Source: RYN-111 sp046723735 (GTDB lineage Bacteria > Actinomycetota > Actinomycetes > Mycobacteriales > SCTD01). Taken from it: 7,971 nt of DNA. The position numbers were made by a program, and so were the translations under genes. The notes below the pieces were generated by a model that was given only the letters and a program-made list of their open reading frames with translations, made no database searches and had not been told where the DNA came from. Position 1 is the stretch's first letter; every line of letters starts with the position of its first letter. Positions 1 through 5,525 of the stretch are shown here, one piece after another. The stretch covers positions 1 through 7,971 of the forward strand of contig JBKOVB010000166.1 of the NCBI GenBank assembly GCA_046723735.1, read 5' to 3'.

Positions 1-6
1 TAGCCT
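1..6 (+). promoter_or_regulatory. Putative -10 box (TAGCCT) for a leaderless NIF3-operon transcript
   Basis: The hexamer TAGCCT fits the actinobacterial TANNNT -10 consensus. Exactly six bases (GCGGAC) separate it from the GTG at 13, so the expected +1 is the first base of that start codon. No Shine-Dalgarno sequence is visible between box and start, which agrees with leaderless initiation. The -35 region lies outside the window, so the call rests on the -10 box and spacing alone. Confidence 0.45.
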
Positions 7-12
7 GCGGAC

Positions 13-1125
13 GTGGCCACTCTCGCGGACGTCACCGCCGCCCTCGACGGGCTGTACCCGCCGTCCCTCGCGGAATCGTGGGACGCCGTCGGTCTCGTCT
101 GCGGTGACCCGGCCGCCGAGGTACGCCGGGTGCTGCTCGCCGTCGACCCGGTGCCGGAGACCGCGGCCGAGGCGGTGGACGGCGGGTACGACCTGCTCCT
201 CACCCACCACCCCCTCTACCTGGGTGGGACCACGAGCGTGGCGGCCACCGACCCCAAGGGCCAGGTCGTGCACCGACTCGTGCGGGCGGGTTGCGGGCTG
301 TTCGTGGCCCACACCAACGCCGACCGGGCGCGGCCCGGTGTGAACGACGCACTGGCAGGGCTGTTCGACCTGCGCGACACCGTTCCGCTGGAGCCCGTGG
401 GGGAGCAGCGGGACAAGCTCGTGGTGTTCGTGCCCGTGCCCGACGCCCCTCGGCTCGCCGACGCGCTGGGCGCCGCGGGGGCAGGTCGGATCGGCGACTA
501 CGACTGCTGCACCTGGTCCACCGAGGGCGTCGGGACCTTCCGCCCGCTGCCAGGGGCGCAGCCCACGATCGGCACCGTCGGCGAGCTCGAGCGGGTGCCC
601 GAGGTGCGGCTCGAGACGGTGGTGACGCGCGCTGCCCGTCGTACGGTGCTGGCGGCGCTGCATGCGGCGCACCCGTACGAGACGCCGGCGTACGACCTCG
701 TCCCGTTGGTCGAGCTGCCCTCCGACCTGGGGCTGGGCCGGGTGGGGGACCTGCCGGCACCGATGACGCTGCGCGAGCTCACCGCACGCGCCGCGCTCGC
801 GCTGCCCGCGACCGTGTGGGGAGTACGGGCGGCCGGCGACCCGGACCTCGTGGTGAGCCGGCTGGCGGTGTGCGGCGGCGCGGGTGACAGCGTGGCCGGG
901 GCCGCGGTCGCTGCCGGTGCGCAGGCGCTGCTCACGTCGGACCTGAAGCACCACCGCGCCCAGGAGGCGCCGCTGGCCCTGCTGGACGCCGCGCACTGGG
1001 CGACCGAGTGGCCGTGGCTGCCGACAGCAGCCGAGGCGCTGACTAGGGTCGTCGGTGTGGAGTGCACCGTCTCCACGCTGCGCACCGACCCGTGGACCAC
1101 CGCCTCGAGGAGCCCTGACGCGTGA
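13..1125 (+). CDS. NIF3/DUF34-family dinuclear metal-binding protein (YqfO-type, with central insert)
   Basis: A 370-residue cytosolic protein of the NIF3 (DUF34, YbgI/YqfO) family. These proteins form toroidal hexamers and bind two metal ions; their physiological reaction is unsettled, and the common 'GTP cyclohydrolase 1 type 2' label is weakly supported. The N-terminal half opens with the family signature ESWDAVGLVCGDP (residues 21-33). Likely metal ligands are H65-H66 in LLTHHPLY, H100 and D104 in VAHTNAD, and H328 and E332 in AAHWATE. LTSDLKHHRAQE at 307-318 is a further conserved block. The middle (about 130-235) is the PII/CutA-like insert typical of Gram-positive homologues, marked by HPYETPAYD at 220-228. 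Full length is normal for the insert-containing class. The GTG at 13 is chosen because homologues begin at about this point and a -10 box is spaced for leaderless initiation. Its TGA overlaps the next gene's GTG, so the two are translationally coupled. Confidence 0.93.
   Translation: MATLADVTAALDGLYPPSLAESWDAVGLVCGDPAAEVRRVLLAVDPVPETAAEAVDGGYDLLLTHHPLYLGGTTSVAATDPKGQVVHRLVRAGCGLFVAHTNADRARPGVNDALAGLFDLRDTVPLEPVGEQRDKLVVFVPVPDAPRLADALGAAGAGRIGDYDCCTWSTEGVGTFRPLPGAQPTIGTVGELERVPEVRLETVVTRAARRTVLAALHAAHPYETPAYDLVPLVELPSDLGLGRVGDLPAPMTLRELTARAALALPATVWGVRAAGDPDLVVSRLAVCGGAGDSVAGAAVAAGAQALLTSDLKHHRAQEAPLALLDAAHWATEWPWLPTAAEALTRVVGVECTVSTLRTDPWTTASRSPDA
1107..1112 (+). promoter_or_regulatory. Shine-Dalgarno site for the zinc-ribbon gene
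   Basis: GAGGAG lies 9 nt before the GTG at 1122, inside the last codons of the NIF3-family gene. It supports 1122 as the start of the downstream gene. Together with the 4-bp GTGA overlap it indicates coupled translation. Confidence 0.65.
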
Positions 1126-1865
1126 AGGCCGACCCGTTCGTCCAGCTCCGGCTGCTCGACCTGCAGGCGCTCGACAGCAGGCTGGATCGCCTGGCGCACA
1201 AGCGGAAGACGCTGCCGGAGCTTGCTGAGATCGCCCGCCTCGACGACCTGATCGAGAGCGGAGCCGGCAACGTCGCGCTGGCCGAGGCGGCGGTGGTCGA
1301 CCTGGAGCGCGACCTCGAGAAGGCCGAGGCCGACATCGACCAGGTCCGCGCCCGCAAGGAGCGTGACGAGCAGCGGCTCAACTCGGGCGCCATCACGCAA
1401 CCGAAGCAGCTCGAGGAGCTGCAGCACGAGGTCGCCACGCTGACCCAGCGGCAGAGCGACCTCGAGGACGCCGAGCTCGAGGCCATGGAGCGCCACGACG
1501 AGGCGAAGGCCACGCTGCAGATGCTCGCGGCCGAGCGCGACGACTTCCAGCAGCAGCGCGCCCGGGCGGTCGACGCCCGGGAGGCCGCGTGGCTCGAGAT
1601 CGACGCTGAGACGGAGCGGGTGCGCGCCGAGCGGGCCGAGGTGGCGACGGAGATCCCCGAGGACCTGCTGAAGCTGTACGAGAAGATCCGCGCCTCCGAG
1701 GGCGGCATCGGCGCGGGCGCGCTCGAGCGCGGTCGCTGTGGCGGCTGCCATCTCGACCTGATGAACAACGAGAAGAACGACATCCGCGCGGCTGCGCCGG
1801 ACGAGGTGATCCGCCACGACAGCTGCGGGCGGATCCTGGTCCGGACGGCCGAGTCGGGCCTGTGA
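1122..1865 (+). CDS. Coiled-coil C4-type zinc-ribbon domain protein
   Basis: A 247-residue protein of the zinc-ribbon family usually annotated in actinobacteria as 'C4-type zinc ribbon domain-containing protein', resembling chlamydial CT398. Residues about 8-190 are rich in Glu, Arg, Ala and Leu with heptad spacing, predicting a long antiparallel helical hairpin. A conserved loop, GAITQPKQLEELQHEV, lies at 89-104. The C-terminal ribbon has C206 and C209 (CGGCHLDL) and then RHDSCGRILV (231-240), giving H232 and C235 as the other pair. The more usual form, from memory, has Cys where H232 is. The protein ends in ESGL, as many homologues do. Function is unproven; a scaffold or nucleic-acid-associated role is inferred from the fold and from the RNase H neighbour. 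The GTG start is supported by GAGGAG 9 nt upstream and by a GTGA overlap with the preceding gene. Its own TGA overlaps the GTG of a repeat-derived mini-ORF. Confidence 0.92.
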   Translation: MKADPFVQLRLLDLQALDSRLDRLAHKRKTLPELAEIARLDDLIESGAGNVALAEAAVVDLERDLEKAEADIDQVRARKERDEQRLNSGAITQPKQLEELQHEVATLTQRQSDLEDAELEAMERHDEAKATLQMLAAERDDFQQQRARAVDAREAAWLEIDAETERVRAERAEVATEIPEDLLKLYEKIRASEGGIGAGALERGRCGGCHLDLMNNEKNDIRAAAPDEVIRHDSCGRILVRTAESGL

Positions 1866-1945
1866 GCGGAGAAGTGAGCAGCGAGCCCCGCAGCGAACCA
1901 TGGGCGCTGAGCGGAGAAGTGAGCAGCGAACCGGTGGCGCTGTGA
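1862..1945 (+). CDS. Possible 27-codon repeat-encoded mini-ORF coupling the zinc-ribbon and RNase H genes
   Basis: A GTG at 1862 overlaps the zinc-ribbon stop (GTGA, 1862-1865). It opens a frame of 27 codons ending in TGA at 1943-1945, which overlaps the GTG start of the RNase H gene (GTGA, 1942-1945). The peptide is made of two 15-residue-period units: VSGEVSSEPRSEPWAL, then SGEVSSEPVAL. It is low in hydrophobic residues, has no recognisable domain, and mirrors the DNA repeat exactly. No good Shine-Dalgarno sequence is correctly placed before 1942, so reading this mini-ORF could deliver ribosomes to the RNase H start. It may equally be an untranslated intergenic repeat that happens to be open. 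I recall SGEVSSEP-type peptides appended to unrelated actinobacterial proteins, which points to a dispersed repeat; this could not be checked here. Confidence 0.35.
   Translation: MSGEVSSEPRSEPWALSGEVSSEPVAL
1863..1887 (+). repeat. Direct repeat copy 1 (45-bp period)
   Basis: First copy of a 25-bp element beginning TGAGCGGAGAAGTGAGCAGC. It matches the copy at 1908-1932 at 24 of 25 positions; the only difference is G/A at 1885/1930. The unit starts on the zinc-ribbon stop codon. A ten-base part of the same element (GCAGCGAACC) recurs at 1890-1899, between the copies. Confidence 0.9.
1908..1932 (+). repeat. Direct repeat copy 2 (45-bp period)
   Basis: Second copy, starting exactly 45 bp after copy 1 and therefore in the same reading frame. 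It lies 10 bp before the GTG start chosen for the RNase H gene. The period being a multiple of three keeps the 27-codon frame open through both copies. Confidence 0.9.
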
Positions 1946-3093
1946 CGAAAAGGGTCGTCGTCGAGGCGGACGGGGGGTCGCGGGGCAACCCGGGGCCGGC
2001 CGGCTACGGCGCGGTGGTGCTCGACGCGACCACCGGCGAGGTACTCGCGGAGCGGGCCGCGGGCATCGGCACGGCGACGAACAACGTCGCGGAGTACCAG
2101 GGCCTCGTCGCCGGCCTGACCGCGGCGCTCGACGTGGGGGCCACTGCGGTCGACGTGCGGATGGACTCCAAGCTCGTCGTCGAGCAGATGAAGGGCACCT
2201 GGAAGGTCAAGCACCCGGTGCTCCAGCCGCTGGCCCTGGAGGCTCAGCAGCTGCGCCGGCGCTTCGAGAGCATCACGTTCACGTGGGTGCCGCGCGAGCA
2301 GAACAAGCACGCCGACCGGCTCGCCAACGAGGCGATGGACGCGGCCGCCAAGGGCCTGGTGTGGCGCGCCGGCGGCGACACGGGCCCGGCGGACGCCGCG
2401 GACGCCTGGCTCGCCAAGGCCGAAAAACCCGTGCCCAACCGGCTGTCGGGCTGGCAGGACACCCCGGTGGCGCCCACCACCACGCTGCTCCTGCGGCACG
2501 GCCAGACGCCGCTGTCGCTGGAGAAGCGGTTCTCGGGCGTGGGCGACCCGACGCTCACCGACGTCGGGCTCGCCCAGGCTGCCGCGGCTGCCGAGCGACT
2601 GCGGCACAGCGCTGCGACCGTCGTCGTGACCTCGCCGCTGTCCCGTGCCCGCCAGACCGCCGAGGCGGTGGCCAAGGTGCTGGGCGTCGAGCTCGAGGTC
2701 GAGGAGGGCTTGCGGGAGACCGACTTCGGCGACTGGGAGGGCTACACCTTCGCCGAGGTGCGCAAGAAGTGGTCCGCCGAGCTGGACGCCTGGCTGGCCT
2801 CGACAGCCGTGGCCCCGCCGTACGGCGAGAGCTTCGACGAGACCGCCACGCGCGTGCGCCGCGCGAGGGACGCGGTGCTGGCCCGCCACGGCGGCCAGAC
2901 GGTCGTGCTCGTCAGTCATGTCACGCCGATCAAGACACTGCTGCGGATCGCGCTCGACGCGCCGCCGTCGTCGCTTTACCGGATGCACCTGGACCTGACG
3001 TCGCTGTCGGAGGTTCAGTGGTTCGCCGACGGCCCCGCGGTCGTGCGCAGCCTGAACGACACCCGTCACCTGCCGGACGCGCCTCAGGGGTGA
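1942..3093 (+). CDS. Bifunctional RNase HI / histidine phosphatase (CobC-like)
   Basis: A 383-residue two-domain cytosolic enzyme of the Rv2228c/MSMEG_4305 type. Residues 4-135 are an RNase HI domain that cleaves the RNA strand of RNA-DNA hybrids. It carries EADGGSRGNPG with D10, NNVAEYQGL with E51, MDSKLVV with D75 and NKHADRLANEAMD with D125, the full DEDD set. A proline- and alanine-rich linker (about 136-178) leads to a histidine phosphatase domain. That domain has the phospho-accepting LLLRHGQT (R185, H186), SPLSRARQTA (R235/R237), RETDFGDWEG (E259) and the second histidine H326 in VLVSHVTPIK. In relatives this half acts as an acid or alpha-ribazole-phosphate phosphatase in cobalamin synthesis. 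The GTG at 1942 is preferred because the protein then begins directly at the RNase H beta-strand. An ATG at 1900 would add 14 repeat-derived residues (MGAERRSEQRTGGA). The gene ends in a 10-bp tail-to-tail overlap with the acetyltransferase gene. Confidence 0.95.
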   Translation: MTKRVVVEADGGSRGNPGPAGYGAVVLDATTGEVLAERAAGIGTATNNVAEYQGLVAGLTAALDVGATAVDVRMDSKLVVEQMKGTWKVKHPVLQPLALEAQQLRRRFESITFTWVPREQNKHADRLANEAMDAAAKGLVWRAGGDTGPADAADAWLAKAEKPVPNRLSGWQDTPVAPTTTLLLRHGQTPLSLEKRFSGVGDPTLTDVGLAQAAAAAERLRHSAATVVVTSPLSRARQTAEAVAKVLGVELEVEEGLRETDFGDWEGYTFAEVRKKWSAELDAWLASTAVAPPYGESFDETATRVRRARDAVLARHGGQTVVLVSHVTPIKTLLRIALDAPPSSLYRMHLDLTSLSEVQWFADGPAVVRSLNDTRHLPDAPQG

Positions 3094-5477
3094 CGCAGGG
3101 CGCGGCTCGGCATCGGCACCGCGACGGTCGCCTCCGCGACCCGCACCCGGCCGTCCACGGCACGCGCGCCGTCCGCCGTCACGATCAGCGGGTTCACCTC
3201 GAGCTCGGCGATCTCGGGCAGGCCGCGGGCGACGTCGGACAGCGCGACGAGGGTGTCGACGACCGCTTCGAGGTCGTGACCCTGCAGGTACGGCGAGCAG
3301 CGCAGCGAGAGGACGGCCTCGCGCGCCTCGTCGCGGGTCACGGGCGGCAGCAGGAAGGAGTGGTCGTCCAGCACGTCCGCGAGCGGTCCGCCCGCACCGA
3401 CGTGCACGAGCGGTCCGACCGTCGGCTCGCGGACCACACCGACCAGGAGCGCGAAGCCGTCCGCGTCACCCCTCGGCACGATCCCGGGGAGCCCGGCACC
3501 GCGCAGCACCCCGTCGACCGCGTCCGGCCCGGCCCACCCCGGCGGCAGGCCTGTGGGGGCCAGCGCGCGCACCTCGGCCGGTTCGGGAGGGGGCGGGCGG
3601 AGCGCCCAGTGGACCACCTTGCCGAGCGCCTTCGCGGCCTGTTCCACGAACGAGTACGTCGGTAGCACGGTCCTTCCGTCACCGTCCCGGACGCCTGCCG
3701 GGGGCGTGAGAATGCCTGGGAAGCAGGCGATCAAGGGCTTGTCGGTCTTGTCGGCGGACTCGGCGAGGACGGTGGCGTAAGGCTCCGCGTCCGCGCGGGT
3801 CAGGGCGCTGTGCGTGGCGAGCACCGCGTCGACGGACGGGTCCTGCAGGGCGAGCTCGACGGCGACCCTGAGGTCCTCAGGGGCGGCCGTCGCCAGCAGG
3901 TCGACGGGGTTGACCAGCGACGCGGCGGTGGGCAGCTGCGCAGCCAGCCCGGCGGTGGTGGACTCCGACAGCGGCGCGAGGTCCAGGCCCGCCGCGACCA
4001 GTGCGTCCGCGGCGAGCACCCCGAGACCGCCGGAGTTGCCCACGACCGCGACCCGCTTCCCGCGCGGCACCGGTGCGAGGTCGAGCAGCGCCACGAGGTC
4101 GAACAGCTCCGGCACCGAGTCGGCCCGGACGGCGCGCGCCTTGCGCAGCAGGGCGTCCACGGCCGCGTCGGTGGTTGCGGCTGCCGCGGTGTGCGAGGCA
4201 CCGGCGAGGGCGCCTGCCGCCGTACGTCCTGACTTGAGGACGACCACGGGTGTGCGGCGGCCGACCCAGGCGGCGACCTGCGCGAACTTCTGCGCGTTGC
4301 CGAACGACTCGAGGTAGAGCGCGATCACACGGGTGCGGGGGTCGTCGTGCAGCGCGAGCAGCACGTCGTTGCCGCTGACGTCGGCCTTGTTGCCGGTGGA
4401 GACGAAGACCGAGAGGCCGGTGCCCGACCACTCGGCCTGGCGAAGCGCGGCCAGCCCGACGGCGCCCGACTGCGACACGAGCGCGATGCCGCCGGGGACG
4501 GGTGCGGCGTCGCAGAAGGTGGCGTTCATGCGCACCGCCGGGTCGGTGCTGAGCACTCCCAGGCAGTTCGGGCCGACGACGCGCATGTCGTGCTCGCGGG
4601 CGAGGTCGACGAGCTCCTCCTGCATGGCCCGACCCGCCGGCCCGGTCTCGGCGAAACCCGCACTCACGACGACGAGCGCCCGCACGCCGGCCCGGGCGCA
4701 GTCGGACGCCGCGTCCACGACGTGCTCGGCTGGGAGCGCGAGCACGGCGAGATGGGGCGGGTCCGGCAGGTCGGCGACGTGCTCGTCGGGTCCGACGTGG
4801 TGCACCGTGCCGGTGAACCCGCCGCGCTGCAGGGCCTGCACGATGCGCGTCGCGCCCTTGCCCTCCTGGCTGCTGCCCAGCACGGCGATGCTGCGCGGTG
4901 CCAGCAGCGGGCGCAGCGACGCCCGCTCGGCGACGGCTTCGCGCGCCAGGATCGCGTCCGACAGCGCGGGGCTCGGCGCCACGGTGACGTCGACCGCCAG
5001 GACGTCCTGGTGCGTCGACACCGTCACGGGCAGGCCGCTGTGGCGGAACACGTGGACCATGCGGCTGTTCTCGACGAGCACGTCGGCGTGCAGCCTGCTC
5101 AGGCCCTGCGACCAGGCGAGCCGGGCCAGGTGCTCCAGGAGGAGGCTGCCCAGCCCGAGGGCCTGGTGGGCGTCGTCGACGAGCAGGGCGACGTCGCCGA
5201 CGTCGGGGTCGGCTTCCATGCGCACCCAGCTCGCCACCGCCACGACCTCGCCGAGCCGCTCGGCGACCAGGGCGGAGTGCGCGCGGCTTTGCGCGACCAC
5301 CTGGTCGACGTACCACAGGGCAGGGGCGTCACTGGCGGAGAAGAACCGCAGGTAGAGCGTGTGCGGGGACAGCCGGTGCACGAGCGCGGCGAGGGCCTCC
5401 CGGTCCTCAGGCGTCGCGGGTCGGATCCGCGCCATGGTGCCGTCGCGGAGCAGGACGACGTCGTGCTCGGTGGTCAC
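3084..5477 (-). CDS. GNAT acetyltransferase fused to acetate-CoA ligase (ADP-forming)-like region; Pat-type protein acetyltransferase, ATP-grasp incomplete
   Basis: A 797-residue protein. Residues 15-165 are a GNAT domain with the acetyl-CoA pyrophosphate loop QALGLGSLLLEHL (105-117). From about 190 comes the CoA-binding Rossmann domain (SIAVLGSSQEGKG, 196-208), then the ligase domain (VGPNCLGVLS 301-310, LVSQSGAVGLAAL 333-345, KSGRTAAGALAGASHTAAA 415-433). H429 sits where ADP-forming acetyl-CoA synthetases carry the phosphorylated His. Such fusions acetylate lysines of acyl-CoA synthetases, and the ligase-like part is usually a regulatory CoA sensor. After residue about 662 the expected ATP-grasp nucleotide-binding half (roughly 90-100 residues, with its Lys and HKSDVGGV-type motif) is absent. 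The chain passes from AGLPGIVPRGDADG straight into FALLVGVVREPTVGP and the C-terminal half, ending near AELEVNPLIV. Relatives as I recall them are about 890-910 residues. The GTG start at 5477 is supported by a leaderless -10 box. Inactive ligase is inferred; acetyltransferase activity is likely. Confidence 0.9.
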   Translation of the reverse strand: MTTEHDVVLLRDGTMARIRPATPEDREALAALVHRLSPHTLYLRFFSASDAPALWYVDQVVAQSRAHSALVAERLGEVVAVASWVRMEADPDVGDVALLVDDAHQALGLGSLLLEHLARLAWSQGLSRLHADVLVENSRMVHVFRHSGLPVTVSTHQDVLAVDVTVAPSPALSDAILAREAVAERASLRPLLAPRSIAVLGSSQEGKGATRIVQALQRGGFTGTVHHVGPDEHVADLPDPPHLAVLALPAEHVVDAASDCARAGVRALVVVSAGFAETGPAGRAMQEELVDLAREHDMRVVGPNCLGVLSTDPAVRMNATFCDAAPVPGGIALVSQSGAVGLAALRQAEWSGTGLSVFVSTGNKADVSGNDVLLALHDDPRTRVIALYLESFGNAQKFAQVAAWVGRRTPVVVLKSGRTAAGALAGASHTAAAATTDAAVDALLRKARAVRADSVPELFDLVALLDLAPVPRGKRVAVVGNSGGLGVLAADALVAAGLDLAPLSESTTAGLAAQLPTAASLVNPVDLLATAAPEDLRVAVELALQDPSVDAVLATHSALTRADAEPYATVLAESADKTDKPLIACFPGILTPPAGVRDGDGRTVLPTYSFVEQAAKALGKVVHWALRPPPPEPAEVRALAPTGLPPGWAGPDAVDGVLRGAGLPGIVPRGDADGFALLVGVVREPTVGPLVHVGAGGPLADVLDDHSFLLPPVTRDEAREAVLSLRCSPYLQGHDLEAVVDTLVALSDVARGLPEIAELEVNPLIVTADGARAVDGRVRVAEATVAVPMPSRALRHP

Positions 5478-5525
5478 GACCCGACCGTAGGGGCCGGTCC
5501 CGGCCTCGGCCAGGGGCGATCGTCC
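5478..5525. other. 48-bp gap between multicopper oxidase and acetyltransferase genes
   Basis: This short spacer lies downstream of the oxidase stop codon and upstream of the acetyltransferase GTG, both on the - strand. It holds the putative leaderless -10 box of the acetyltransferase gene. It also has two small GC-rich inverted repeats: GGCCGG/CCGGCC with a 2-nt loop, and a 5-bp stem with one G:U pair around GATC next to the oxidase stop. Neither is followed by a T-run, so no intrinsic terminator is called. Confidence 0.5.
5484..5489 (-). promoter_or_regulatory. Putative -10 box (TACGGT) for a leaderless acetyltransferase transcript
   Basis: Read on the - strand, TACGGT is followed by six bases (CGGGTC) and then the GTG start at 5477. 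This places the expected +1 on the first base of the start codon. No Shine-Dalgarno sequence is present. A poor -35 candidate, TGGCCG (three of six matches to TTGACA), lies 17 bp upstream at 5507-5512. If used, the gene is transcribed independently of the oxidase unit upstream. Confidence 0.5.

Noticed and set aside
1863..1932. CRISPR-like direct repeats
   Set aside because: There are only two copies, the spacer is itself repeat-related, the unit is in frame with a coding period, and no cas genes are present.
1900..1941. ATG at 1900 as start of the RNase H gene
   Set aside because: It would add 14 residues (MGAERRSEQRTGGA) made only of repeat sequence. The GTG at 1942 begins directly at the domain and shares GTGA with the mini-ORF stop.
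1393..3069. Long - strand open frame antisense to the zinc-ribbon and RNase H genes
   Set aside because: The + strand frames carry complete catalytic motifs, while this one has composition typical of antisense shadows.
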